A stretch of 64,000 nucleotides of DNA. Source: Ordospora colligata OC4. Its lineage: Eukaryota > Microsporidia > Ordosporidae. Below, piece after piece: positions 48,163 to 58,746 of the stretch. Position 1 is the first letter of the stretch, and every line of letters starts with the position of its first letter. The DNA lies in assembly GCF_000803265.1 (NCBI RefSeq), contig NW_014575405.1:1-64000 (forward strand). The letters run 5' to 3'. The translations under genes were made by a program, and so were the position numbers. The notes beneath the pieces are model-generated. The model ran no database searches. It was not told the DNA's origin and worked only from the letters and a program-made list of their open reading frames with translations.

Positions 48163-48414
48163 CTCACTGATATCGTCTAATCATATACAAAGTATTTTAG
48201 CATCATATAACATTCACAATAATACATATATTCATCACAATATAAACAATTACCACAATAGCACGCATATTGACAATTCATTCACCACATGATATCCCAT
48301 TGAAAATATCACTCACAAACTTACACACTCACATTCTATTTTACAATTAAATCAATTCATTTTATTCATATTCTCAAGTACAATCAGTTCATTTTATTCA
48401 TATTCTCAAATACC
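48163..48414. repeat. AT-rich spacer with a 29-bp direct repeat
   Basis: Bases 48352-48380 and 48384-48412 are two copies of a 29-bp unit differing at two positions ('attcatattctcaa' core). They end two bases before the stop codon of the next minus-strand gene, so they lie in its 3' flank. No other feature is seen. Confidence 0.6.
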
Positions 48415-48906
48415 TTACTCAATGTAATAAACAACCTTATTCCCAAGCACCTTATACTTCACTTTCATATATTCTCTTTCCCTATCAAAAACCACCACTC
48501 TCCCATCTATTTCTGTTGAAACACCACTACTCAAAGGCTCAACTCTCACAACAATATCATACTTGTACCAGTCAGTCACTTTGCATGTATTCGATCTGTA
48601 TACATCAATCCATCCGCTTGCATTGCATTCATGCACATTCAATGCACACCAGACATCATCCAAAATACCAGAATCCACATAACTACACTCGTACACAGAT
48701 TTCACACTCACATTCCATCCATATCGCACTGCAATCTTTTTGTAATGCTCAGAGCTTTCGTTAAATGCAAATATACACGCTTTCAGAATATCAGACATCT
48801 CAACTACAAAAAAATCCACATTCTGAGGTAAAACCTCATCAATACATATCCTTCTATTTTCAAACAATTTCACATCCAACACTTCACTAAGAGATCGTCC
48901 TATCAT
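48415..48906 (-). CDS. Hypothetical protein
   Basis: 163 aa, soluble, with alternating predicted strands and no membrane segment. No family recognised. The N-terminal third (EVLDVKLFENRRICIDEVL) and a Val/Tyr-rich C-terminus are the most structured-looking parts. Several Cys (five) and Trp (four) suggest a folded domain. It is followed on the same strand by Uba4 upstream, 63 bases away. The start ATG at 48906 lacks a CCC run. Confidence 0.5.
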   Translation of the reverse strand: MIGRSLSEVLDVKLFENRRICIDEVLPQNVDFFVVEMSDILKACIFAFNESSEHYKKIAVRYGWNVSVKSVYECSYVDSGILDDVWCALNVHECNASGWIDVYRSNTCKVTDWYKYDIVVRVEPLSSGVSTEIDGRVVVFDREREYMKVKYKVLGNKVVYYIE

Positions 48907-48969
48907 TCCAGCCAGGCCTATTAATCAAATCTTTTATTCAAACGCAATCCCTCTAAAAACTCGTCTTGC

Positions 48970-50100
48970 TCAATCATGCTTACTAATTTGATTCTTCAGA
49001 TCTGTAATTCCTCCATGAATCGAATACGCTTCAACACCTTCGTCTTTTAGAATCTTGACTCCTTTCTTAGACGTAATTCCTTTCTTACAAACCACGCATA
49101 TCTTCTTTCCTACATCAGGCCCCTGCGACTTTATCATCTTGATCTTGCTTTTCAACTCATCCAGTGGAATATTTATAGATCCTTTGGCCCTCAACATTCG
49201 ATATTGAATTACAGTTCTTACATCTATTACAAGCCATGCGTCTAGATCATTTGATATTTCCTGCCAACTCTTGCAAGAAAGCTCATCTCTTGTTCCATCG
49301 CATTGTTGTGTATGTAAATCCTTGCATGAATTATCATCAGGTTCAATTAAACTCTTATTTGTACATGCCTTACAAATACTCTTAGGACTTCTGAGCTTAG
49401 CCGTTGTAATATCAAAAGTCGTTCCATTAAACACAATCATCCTAGACTCATCATCTCCTAGTATCAACTTAATAACTTCCAATGCTTGCATAGATCCAAT
49501 TATTCCACACATCGGGCCAACTACACCTGCATTCTCACAGGTTAACACTCCAGTTTTCATGCTAGGAAACAAACATCTATAACAAGGTCCAGTCGGCATA
49601 AGCTTGTATATCTGTCCCTCCCACTGTAAAACAGATCCGCAGATAAGCACTTTCTTCAATAACTTGCAGAAATCGTTCAGCAAATACCTAGTCTCTATTC
49701 TGTCTGTGCAGTCAACAACCACATCGTATTCATTAATAATTCGCTCTGCATTAGTTGCATCCAGAGCCTCATTGTATACAGACACATTTATTGACGAGTT
49801 AATTTGCTTCACAAACTCAGAAGCCACTGTCACTTTAAATTCAGATATATTCTTCTCTGTATACAACACTTGCCTTGGTAGATTATGGATCTCTATCTTG
49901 TCAAAATCAATAAGCCCAATCCTCTTCAATCCACACGATGACAGGTACATAGCCACAGGTATACCAAGTCCTCCACAGCCAACTACTAGCACGCTAGAAT
50001 TACCAAGCTTATGCTGTCCTTCTATACCAATACCTTCCACAATTGCTTGTCGAGAGTATCGCTCTGCATCACTCATGGACAGATCAGACTCCAGAAGCAT
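48970..50100 (-). CDS. UBA4: Uba4/MOCS3 sulfurtransferase-adenylyltransferase
   Basis: 376 aa. The ThiF-like E1 domain has the ATP loop GCGGLG near 40, the D-x-D-IE-HNL-RQ stretch, CYRC and CKAC zinc pairs, and a Cys in LTCENAGVVGP. A C-terminal rhodanese domain (about 285-375) has WLVIDVRT and the persulfide loop CKKGITSKKG. Uba4 activates the ubiquitin-like Urm1 to a thiocarboxylate for tRNA 2-thiolation, carried out with Ncs6 (here at 53940). The start at 50100 follows CCCTTTG; the longer frame has a TTG. Confidence 0.92.
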   Translation of the reverse strand: MLLESDLSMSDAERYSRQAIVEGIGIEGQHKLGNSSVLVVGCGGLGIPVAMYLSSCGLKRIGLIDFDKIEIHNLPRQVLYTEKNISEFKVTVASEFVKQINSSINVSVYNEALDATNAERIINEYDVVVDCTDRIETRYLLNDFCKLLKKVLICGSVLQWEGQIYKLMPTGPCYRCLFPSMKTGVLTCENAGVVGPMCGIIGSMQALEVIKLILGDDESRMIVFNGTTFDITTAKLRSPKSICKACTNKSLIEPDDNSCKDLHTQQCDGTRDELSCKSWQEISNDLDAWLVIDVRTVIQYRMLRAKGSINIPLDELKSKIKMIKSQGPDVGKKICVVCKKGITSKKGVKILKDEGVEAYSIHGGITDLKNQISKHD

Positions 50101-50148
50101 CAAAGGGCAAACCTAAACACTTGCAAAATACATCACAAGAATCCCTTG
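50101..50148. promoter_or_regulatory. 48-bp bidirectional start region (Uba4 / WD protein)
   Basis: The shortest divergent spacer in the window. Each ATG is preceded by an almost identical signal on its own strand, CCCTTTG for Uba4 and CCCTTG for the plus-strand gene. Both genes must be expressed from 48 bases or from sequence inside the neighbouring coding region. Confidence 0.5.
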
Positions 50149-51438
50149 ATGAGCAATAAGCACCTGCATAGCAAACGTATACCAACTAGTCATACAGGTA
50201 GTAAGCGCAAAAGGTATAAGAAGAAAAATAAAGACATCGTGTGCATACACAGACCGGATGACATTGATGAATCTCTTATTGATAAGTTCAAGAATAGGCA
50301 AAAAACAAGCGAGATGGAATGTCATATAAAAAAAGCAATCTTTCGAAACGAATTATTCAACCTTGATGATAGACTAGATTTTGAAAATGGAGATTTAATT
50401 GTGAAGAACATCAGGATGTGTATAACAACCTCGTCATTTCCATCAAGAGACGGTGATTACATCTTTGTAGGCGTTAAAAACGTGTTTGATGGACAATCCA
50501 CATTTACCTTTGCTTCTGGAGAGTCTGAGATTTATCTCTTTGATAAAGAAATGCTTTTGAGACACGTACTAAGGTTTTCATATGGATATTGTAGAAAGAT
50601 AAAAACAAGATTGGTGGGTAAAAGCATAAGCTGTGTTGCATTATTCAGTGACGGTATAATCAGAAGATTTGAGTTCAATGGTGAAGTAACAAATATGCGC
50701 GAAGTAAATGCAAAGGAAATAGTGGATATTGAAGTTAATAAAAACCACGGTATCATCTTTGCAACAAATGGTAGCAGTGTTATCTGGATATCTGGAGAGT
50801 CCATTGTTTCTAGATTTGGCATAGCAAAAGGATTGATTACATCGATTGCAATTAGAGAACCTGAGAATGAAGATGGAAGTATAATGGAGCATAAAAAAAG
50901 CATAAACAGAAACAATATAAATGAAAGCACAATTGAGTTCTATGCATTATCGTTGAGTGGAAAGATTATTACGTTTGACTTCAGCTTTCAGGAAGTAAAA
51001 AATGCTTCATTTCCTTCTGGATACACGTTTATCAAGACTTTGGAGTCAAGCAATAACGTGCTTATTGTGGATACTCTTAATAATTCAACAAAGACGATTT
51101 GTTCAAAGAGCGATATGAAAAAGACGAGTGCAGTATTCAATTATTCCATTTCGTGCCTGGATAACTATGGCAAAAGTACAATAACTGGTGGTTTTGACGG
51201 AGTGGTGCGATGTGCAACGCTCAATAAGAGGAATGCAAATGAAAAGCCGATCTTTCAACTCGTAAGAAGGAGCACAGATGTATTACTAGGGCACTTGCAC
51301 AAGGAATTCAAGATTTTCGATCCCCAAGGCAGACTTCGCAATGACTTTTGGGAAAAGGTTGTTGGTGTTCATGTTGGAAATGATTTTTTGTATGCTCTGT
51401 ATAGTTGTGGAATTATTATTATTATGAAGCTATCATGA
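50149..51438 (+). CDS. WD-like beta-propeller protein, possibly TFIIIC subunit Tfc6-like
   Basis: 429 aa from the ATG at 50149, which follows CCCTTG; an earlier open frame to 50011 overlaps the Uba4 coding region. The N-terminus (1-45) is strongly basic. The rest alternates short strands in WD-like units without clear WD signatures. FSYGYCRKIKTRLVGKSISCVALFSDGIIRRF is similar in pattern to the 'G-W-IKW-P...LLA-ACSDG' stretch of Tfc6/GTF3C2. TFIIIC would recruit Pol III to genes such as the tRNA nearby. Only the propeller is well supported. Confidence 0.45.
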   Translation: MSNKHLHSKRIPTSHTGSKRKRYKKKNKDIVCIHRPDDIDESLIDKFKNRQKTSEMECHIKKAIFRNELFNLDDRLDFENGDLIVKNIRMCITTSSFPSRDGDYIFVGVKNVFDGQSTFTFASGESEIYLFDKEMLLRHVLRFSYGYCRKIKTRLVGKSISCVALFSDGIIRRFEFNGEVTNMREVNAKEIVDIEVNKNHGIIFATNGSSVIWISGESIVSRFGIAKGLITSIAIREPENEDGSIMEHKKSINRNNINESTIEFYALSLSGKIITFDFSFQEVKNASFPSGYTFIKTLESSNNVLIVDTLNNSTKTICSKSDMKKTSAVFNYSISCLDNYGKSTITGGFDGVVRCATLNKRNANEKPIFQLVRRSTDVLLGHLHKEFKIFDPQGRLRNDFWEKVVGVHVGNDFLYALYSCGIIIIMKLS

Positions 51439-51526
51439 AGCATCAATAATATATGTATAGTATAAAACTAGGTATAAAATGCATAAGCAGATGGAGCCGA
51501 GATTAAATAAATCATATTGTGAGTAA

Positions 51527-52752
<1,226 letters not shown>

Positions 52753-52992
52753 CAAAGGGTAAGTGATTTTTTGTTTATCATCAGTACAAGCATGCCTGAC
52801 TAATACTTGTGTGCATTAAAGGTTATTTATTATAAGTTAGATAATATTTTCTCAAATGGATAAGTATACAAGTGAAATATAATCAACATACAATCTCCAG
52901 ATATCTAAGAATTCAAATTTCATCTATTATGCAAATATATGCACAAACACACAGGTCTTACTATACTCGTGCAAAACCCCTTGTTTGGCCCA

Positions 52993-53847
52993 ATGCCGTG
53001 GAAAAGATGTTTGTACATGAAGCAGAACTATCCGCCAAATTATATGGAAATAAGCCATCAGCGAAAGCGGAGATACTCATCAGAAACATACGAAGACATA
53101 AATCGAATGATGATCAGGGTTTCTATTGTTATGCTGGGATTTTCACTGTTCAGGACCATGGCAGTAGATGAGACTGCAGAAATGCCAAAAACATCATGGT
53201 TTTCATTCATATCAGCATTCACGGACAGTTTTCTGGAAAGCAAGAGGAAAACAGGAATAAACCTTAAACCAAGCTTTATGATGTTAATGCTTGTGTACCT
53301 GATGTCTCCACTCATCCACAACCTGGCCGTTGAGATACATCCAACAACGTTTTACTTTTACTTTGCAATAACACAGATATTATTCATTGTAGACTCAGTA
53401 TCATCGTCAATATACAACTCATCGTCGCTGATCGAAATAAAAGATGAAAAAACACCTCTGCTATTAGAAGAAAGTATCAACATCCCCAAGAAAATATCAA
53501 GCAACCAGGCACTTGGGCTGACATCTTACTTTCTGGGGTTTATTCTTCTCTCATCAAGGCTAAAAAGCCCATCTTCAGTATTCAACTTTCTATGCTTGAC
53601 ATTCATAGGTTACGTGATATTTCCGAATTATATCGAAAAAACCAACACTCACAAAAAACCAAATATGATCATGTTGATATACGTTGCTGTGTCTATGATG
53701 TCCGTGTTACCATCCATTCCTCTATTCTGCCTATATAGCTGTGTAATAACCTTCATGTATACTATTTCCTATATATCAATATGGATTTTTGAAAGGGAAC
53801 TCAATGCAAAGGTAAGATTTACCGCTACAAAAACTCTATGTAAATAA
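52993..53847 (+). CDS. GPI2: GPI-GlcNAc transferase subunit PIG-C/Gpi2
   Basis: 284 aa from the ATG at 52993, directly after GCCCA; longer frames start at ATGs with no signal. The N-terminus MPWKRCLYMKQNYPPNYME is the PIG-C signature (W-K-LW-KQPYPDNY). Seven or eight membrane segments follow. The protein is a subunit of the complex that adds GlcNAc to phosphatidylinositol, the first step of GPI anchors on the cytosolic ER face. Confidence 0.87.
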   Translation: MPWKRCLYMKQNYPPNYMEISHQRKRRYSSETYEDINRMMIRVSIVMLGFSLFRTMAVDETAEMPKTSWFSFISAFTDSFLESKRKTGINLKPSFMMLMLVYLMSPLIHNLAVEIHPTTFYFYFAITQILFIVDSVSSSIYNSSSLIEIKDEKTPLLLEESINIPKKISSNQALGLTSYFLGFILLSSRLKSPSSVFNFLCLTFIGYVIFPNYIEKTNTHKKPNMIMLIYVAVSMMSVLPSIPLFCLYSCVITFMYTISYISIWIFERELNAKVRFTATKTLCK

Positions 53848-53939
53848 ATTTTTAAATGCAAACATCTATATTGTTATTATAAAACATATCGTATTAAACC
53901 AATGATCCAGTGTCTATTCAATAATATTCATTTCATGCA

Positions 53940-54884
53940 TCAGATTCCATTTTCTTTCAATTTTCTTACAAACTCACATCCATTGCATATGTTCTTTTCA
54001 GATGATGTTGGATGTAGACAGATGATACATGGTGTTGGATTAGCACTTACAGATCTCTCTGATTGTAGCATCTCCCCGCTTCGGATGATATTATGGATTA
54101 TCTTCGAATTAATCTTTTCTAATTCCTTCACTAGCTCCCTCAAGTCTCCCCTGGATGCCTCTGGAGAATATACGCACTCTGATGAAAAATACCTAAGTTG
54201 TTTATGGAATGCATAAAGTACAATTTCCTTTTGATAAGAGTTCTTGAACGGCTTTATTCTGGGCAGCGACATAACTCCTCCATTACCATCATCCTGCGCA
54301 TTTGTCTTTTCAAGAGTGCATCTTCTGAGCCTTGATATGTCTCCTCGCACAATATTCAGCAAAACAGTCTCTGCCATATCATCTGCATTATGACCCGTGG
54401 CTATTGCATCAACACCCATCTCTCTTGCTGCCTGCTCAATCGCTTTTCTGCGAAATACTCCACAATATGTGCAGCTTCCTCTTCTTCCGACCTTTTCAAC
54501 AACCTTATCCATAGTTACGCCGAATATATCTGAAAAAGACACAATTTTAAGCTTGAGTCCAAGATCATCGCGATTCTTACACACAGCTTCAATAGAATAG
54601 TCCCTGTATCCTGCTATTCCCTCATCAACACTCAATAGCACAAGTTCGACCCCATATTCATGCTTCTTGTTCAACAAGTCCAGCACATATGCCAGCACAG
54701 TGCTATCCTTTCCTCCACTTACACCAACACCCACCTTTTCGCCCTTGCTGAACATATTTGAAGAGATCACTGTTTCATGCACTTCATTCTCAAAAACCTC
54801 AAAAAAACACATCTTACAAATTTTGCTCTTATCGCTTGGTCTAACAATCACTGCCTTGAGTATGCCACATCTCTCACATGCCAT
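53940..54884 (-). CDS. NCS6: Cytoplasmic tRNA 2-thiolation protein Ncs6/CTU1
   Basis: 314 aa. An N-terminal zinc pair CERCG...CKMC, the PP-loop GVSGGKDSTVLAYVL near residue 53, the catalytic CTYCGVFRR near 138, ATGHNADDMAETVLLN and a C-terminal zinc site CIIC...CNGC. This is the enzyme that thiolates U34 of tRNA-Lys, -Glu and -Gln using sulfur from Urm1. Its activator Uba4 lies 4 kb upstream. The start follows CCCTGTA. Confidence 0.94.
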   Translation of the reverse strand: MACERCGILKAVIVRPSDKSKICKMCFFEVFENEVHETVISSNMFSKGEKVGVGVSGGKDSTVLAYVLDLLNKKHEYGVELVLLSVDEGIAGYRDYSIEAVCKNRDDLGLKLKIVSFSDIFGVTMDKVVEKVGRRGSCTYCGVFRRKAIEQAAREMGVDAIATGHNADDMAETVLLNIVRGDISRLRRCTLEKTNAQDDGNGGVMSLPRIKPFKNSYQKEIVLYAFHKQLRYFSSECVYSPEASRGDLRELVKELEKINSKIIHNIIRSGEMLQSERSVSANPTPCIICLHPTSSEKNICNGCEFVRKLKENGI

Positions 54885-54935
54885 TACAGGGACTATTCAA
54901 ATTCATTAAATAAAAACACTAACTGTTTATTATGA

Positions 54936-55919
54936 TCAATCTCCATCTGTGCTTGCATTCATTGGCACCATCTTCAGCATATTCTGCTCTCCTCCATACA
55001 CGAAAAAGCCTTCTTCACATACTTTAATCGAAAATACCTTTTCATCAGCTTTCTTCACATATCTAACATCAAAACTTTCAATGTCCAGGACCTTTATGGT
55101 TCCATCCAGAGATGCAGTATAAATGCTTTTCTCAAAAATATCAAAACTTGCTATTGAGTCATCGTGAATCTTCTTTTCCAAAACTGCATTAGACATATTA
55201 CGAATATCATAATACCACAGCTTTCCAGATGAGTCTGAAATAAACATTCTATCACCAACCATCTTTATCTTCTCTATATCACTCTCAAAGCCAATCTCTT
55301 GTTCAAAGCAATGTAGACTATTCGCAACCGAGTACACTACAATAGATCCAGAGGCATCAATCTTGCTCACAGGCCCCGCTGTATTAATTTTATTCCTGAC
55401 TTCTAATCTTTTTGTATCCCATTCAATAATACTAGAATCATAACTTCCACTGAAAAGCTTTCCTTCAGTTTCTCGTAGCGACATCACTGCATCACTATGC
55501 CCTTTCAGTAGAATTTGAGGAAGCATTGCACTCCTTACAAGTGGATCATAAACAAAAATGTCGTTCTCAAATGTTCCTAGCGCAATATAGGGTGTTCCAC
55601 CAATATTCAGATTTTCAGAGTCAATCACAGAACTAAAAACATATGTATCATGGTGCATAAACATTCCAACACATTCCTTGTTTTGAATATAAATTTGTAA
55701 GAAGCTCACATCCTCTTCATTTGGCGTGCAGAAGATCAGAACATCACCTTCAACTATATCTTCAGATTCATCTACATCGTAGTCGCATGTCATGGCTGAT
55801 TTGTCAATCAAAGGAATGTTAAGATGCTCCAAAGATTTGGCTATTTCTTTATCCGCCTGAAATTCTTTCAATTTATCTATCTCGATTTTACTAGGAATAA
55901 TTCCAATTGACGTTATCAT
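54936..55919 (-). CDS. PWP1: PWP1 WD-repeat ribosome biogenesis protein
   Basis: 327 aa from the ATG at 55919 with CCC ten bases upstream; the frame to 55955 starts with GTG. The N-terminus MITSIGIIPSK matches the PWP1 start (MISA--WVPRG). TPNEEDVSFLQIYI, then VGMFMHHDTYVFSSV and PYIALGTFENDIFVYDPLV are specific to PWP1, followed by four or five WD repeats. Yeast Pwp1 acts in early 60S assembly. At 327 aa it lacks much of the linker of yeast Pwp1 (576 aa). Confidence 0.9.
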   Translation of the reverse strand: MITSIGIIPSKIEIDKLKEFQADKEIAKSLEHLNIPLIDKSAMTCDYDVDESEDIVEGDVLIFCTPNEEDVSFLQIYIQNKECVGMFMHHDTYVFSSVIDSENLNIGGTPYIALGTFENDIFVYDPLVRSAMLPQILLKGHSDAVMSLRETEGKLFSGSYDSSIIEWDTKRLEVRNKINTAGPVSKIDASGSIVVYSVANSLHCFEQEIGFESDIEKIKMVGDRMFISDSSGKLWYYDIRNMSNAVLEKKIHDDSIASFDIFEKSIYTASLDGTIKVLDIESFDVRYVKKADEKVFSIKVCEEGFFVYGGEQNMLKMVPMNASTDGD

Positions 55920-55973
55920 ATGTAACGGGTAAAACAAAAACGTATTTGTGAACACTAAAAATATTCAGATGCT

Positions 55974-57128
55974 TTAATGAACCTCATCAACTATCTCCGC
56001 CTTATTAGCGCCATAGAACACTCTCTTCTCCTCACTCGTCTGGAACCTTCCGTGTCCAATCTTAGATGACGTGTCAACAAACTTGATCACCACTTCCTCT
56101 CCCTTCTTCTGCTCATGCAGGCTCTTCCTGAGCGTCACTACCCTCTTCGTAGGTCCCATCACTGCTCCCTTCACCATAATATAATCATTTCGCACTACTC
56201 CATAGTGTGGGAACCCTCCCATAGGCGTTATTGGCTTGCGTGTCAGGTCATACTCAGTTTGTATCTCCTCCTTTCCATTACCAATCATGTACACCTTCTT
56301 GTTCACCTCAGTCCTTCTATGGAATCCCATCTGCCCTGCCCTTGCCACTGAATACATCACTCTGCTTGGGTGCCATGCTCCAATACATGCAACCTTTCTT
56401 ATTCCCTTTCGTGACTTCCTTGGCTGAATTCGTACCCCAAACCTTTTCACTGTTCCTTGGAATCCCTTTCCCTTCGTTACTCCAACCGCATCAATATTCT
56501 CATTCACTCCAAATACTTCTGCAATTCTTATCTCCTTCTCAAGTCTACTCATCGCCCATTCAATCTTCTCACTCATGCTTCCTCCATTCACCTGCATCTC
56601 TGCTATGTGTGCTTTCTTCAGATTCAGTCCCTTCACTAACACTGGCTGTGTCTCCACAAGCACCCTGATACTACATGCCTTCTTCTTCATCTCCTCTACT
56701 CGTCGTTGCATCTCTTCAGCATTGTATCCGCCCGCAACCTTCTTTCCAATCTCTTCATATCCATATCCAAACATCCTTCTTAGTGCTCCTTCGCTCAGAT
56801 GTGCTGCATAAACTGGTTGCATTCTCTTCATTCCTTGTGCTGTCTCCTCGTATCCAACAACTCCGTGTACAACCATTGGTGGTGCCTCAAGAACCGTAAC
56901 TGCTTCCATAAGCTCCTTAGTCACCTGCTTGTTCTTGGTCACAAGCTCCTTAGTCCTTACCACGTGAGTCATTCCACACTTGTACACCATGAATCCTGTC
57001 AGGTGCACTGCCTTTTGTGCATTGTCCTTTGGAAACGCACCTATTGACGGTCTGATTGTTGATGAACGCTTTCTTGGGCAGAACTGCAACGACCCATGTC
57101 TTGGCGCACTGAACTTTCTACAGCTCAT
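55974..57128 (-). CDS. RPL3: 60S ribosomal protein uL3
   Basis: 384 aa. Starts at [16 protein letters not shown], the uL3 N-terminus ([16 protein letters not shown]); a long open frame further upstream is repeat [45 protein letters not shown] and [16 protein letters not shown] are all present. uL3 shapes the peptidyl transferase entry. The start is preceded by an AAATTTTT box at 57143-57150 and a CCC run at 57136-57138. Confidence 0.95.
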   Translation of the reverse strand: MSCRKFSAPRHGSLQFCPRKRSSTIRPSIGAFPKDNAQKAVHLTGFMVYKCGMTHVVRTKELVTKNKQVTKELMEAVTVLEAPPMVVHGVVGYEETAQGMKRMQPVYAAHLSEGALRRMFGYGYEEIGKKVAGGYNAEEMQRRVEEMKKKACSIRVLVETQPVLVKGLNLKKAHIAEMQVNGGSMSEKIEWAMSRLEKEIRIAEVFGVNENIDAVGVTKGKGFQGTVKRFGVRIQPRKSRKGIRKVACIGAWHPSRVMYSVARAGQMGFHRRTEVNKKVYMIGNGKEEIQTEYDLTRKPITPMGGFPHYGVVRNDYIMVKGAVMGPTKRVVTLRKSLHEQKKGEEVVIKFVDTSSKIGHGRFQTSEEKRVFYGANKAEIVDEVH

Positions 57129-57578
57129 TGATAGAGGGCACGAAAAATTTGCATTAATGAGGTAGGCGAGTGTGGAGTATGCCTGTAGATATAGATATGG
57201 GTATGAACGAGTGTAGGTGGGTATGAATATTAACGAGTGTAGGTGGATAATAGGTATGTATAATATGTTGATGTATATAGAATAAGTGAATATATAAGTG
57301 AATGCATAGATAATATATAAGTGAATGTACAAACACCAGAGAGTCAATGTATAGGTTAATGCACAATCATCAAAGAATACAAGTCAATGTGTAATCATCA
57401 ATGTATAAATAAACTACAATCATCAAAGAATACAAGTCAATTGACAAACACCAAAGAATACAGTCAATTCACAATCATCTGAGAATATACTAAATAGATA
57501 CAATATCAAATGCACATAATAAGAAAGTGTCAAAGAATTAGCATGCATAACATTTGATTTGAATACTAGAGCTCCCAT
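57129..57578. repeat. 450-bp spacer with two kinds of short repeats
   Basis: At 57205-57255 'acgagtgtaggtggg' occurs twice; at about 57290-57330 'atataagtgaatg' occurs twice. From 57362 to 57485 a word near 'caatcatcaaagaatacaag' recurs four times with drift ('caaacaccaaagaatacag' is one variant). The rest is AT-rich. The repeats lie between uL3 and the next divergent gene. Confidence 0.6.
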
Positions 57579-57995
57579 ATGTTCACAGTAATAAACTCAG
57601 TAAGCAGCTCAGTCACAAAAAAACTCGAAGATAAGGAAAAGGCAAAAATACTCACTGAATACAATAAGGCACTGAACACAATGAAAATCGACAAGTTCTT
57701 GACCATCGATCCAAAGCACCAAGCAAACATCGCACTGTACTCAAAAGCAACACAGTACTTAATGTCAAACTACACTCAAAAGAAAAGCTTGGCAGAGATT
57801 GAGGCAAATATTCATAAATACAGGTTCCTAGAATATAGAGACGCACTATTCAACATTGCACGAAGATCCATGGACGAGCAGGAAAATTACATAAAAGCAA
57901 GAAAGTTTCTCAACATTGCACGACAGAAGAACTTCATATGCAATACACTGTATGAGCTTGAGCAAAAATTAGAGAATGAATGGATTCCAAAGTAA
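57579..57995 (+). CDS. Hypothetical helical protein
   Basis: 138 aa, nearly all predicted helix, rich in Lys, Asn and Ala, without membrane segments or recognised motif. Helix starts can be seen at KLEDKEKAKILTEYNKAL, SLAEIEANIHKYRFLEYRDALFNIARR and YIKARKFLNIARQKNF. The tandem-helix look allows a TPR-like or small adaptor fold. CCC lies three bases before the ATG, so the gene is probably real. Confidence 0.6.
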   Translation: MFTVINSVSSSVTKKLEDKEKAKILTEYNKALNTMKIDKFLTIDPKHQANIALYSKATQYLMSNYTQKKSLAEIEANIHKYRFLEYRDALFNIARRSMDEQENYIKARKFLNIARQKNFICNTLYELEQKLENEWIPK

Positions 57996-58131
57996 TATCA
58001 TGCACAGATTAATTCACATGCGAATTAGATTGAATTCATGCATTGAACCAAGGGAATGCAGTCCATATATAGAAACACAACAATACCTGATTGTACTATA
58101 AATCCATAGTGATGGGGGTGAAAATATTCGA

Positions 58132-58653
58132 ATGGCATTTCCAAAAGTAACTGGTGACATGAAGTATAAGGCGTTTGTTGATGGAGAAATCAAGGAAGTA
58201 AGTATTGGTGGGCATGAAGGATGCGTTGTGCTGGTATTCTATCCTCTTGACTTTACTTTCGTATGTCCCACTGAACTTAACAGATTCAGTGATCTTAAGG
58301 ATGAGTTTGTGAAGCGAGGAGCCACAGTTTTATTCGTTTCCTGTGACTCTGTGTACACACATAAGGCATGGGCTCAAGTTCCAAGGGAGAACGGAGGTGT
58401 TATGGGAGTTTCATGGCCGATGATATGGGATGAAAGAGGAGATCTCAGCAGGAGCATGGGGATGTACGATGCAGATAGTGGCCATCCAATGCGTGGAACA
58501 ATCATTCTTTCGAGGACTTTGGATGTGAAGCACATGAGTGTCAACCATGCAGAGATAGGAAGGTCAGTTGATGAAATATTAAGACTTATTGATGCGATTG
58601 CATTCAATGAGGAGTTTGGAGAAGTGTGCTTTGTTGATTGGAAGAAGAAGTAA
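58132..58653 (+). CDS. 2-Cys peroxiredoxin
   Basis: 173 aa (typical about 195). Peroxidatic Cys in FYPLDFTFVCPTE (near residue 45), conserved Arg in the MRGTIIL strand, resolving Cys in GEVCFVDW near the C-terminus (usual form GEVCPAGW). The C-terminal YF-type extension is missing, which would make it less prone to over-oxidation. It reduces peroxides with thioredoxin. The start has a run of five G about 13 bases upstream instead of CCC. Confidence 0.92.
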   Translation: MAFPKVTGDMKYKAFVDGEIKEVSIGGHEGCVVLVFYPLDFTFVCPTELNRFSDLKDEFVKRGATVLFVSCDSVYTHKAWAQVPRENGGVMGVSWPMIWDERGDLSRSMGMYDADSGHPMRGTIILSRTLDVKHMSVNHAEIGRSVDEILRLIDAIAFNEEFGEVCFVDWKKK

Positions 58654-58746
58654 GAGTACGAAGTAAATGATTTGTGTGTTTGATGTGTTTTCTATTTATT
58701 GTATTACACTAGGGTTTGATTCTGAAACAAACGGTTACGGTTGTAA

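Noticed and set aside
52872..53171. 99-codon frame overlapping the start of PIG-C
   Set aside because: PIG-C in the other frame carries the family signature.
56231..56668. 145-codon frame rich in Ser, Leu and Pro
   Set aside because: It is antisense to uL3, which is certain. No start signal.
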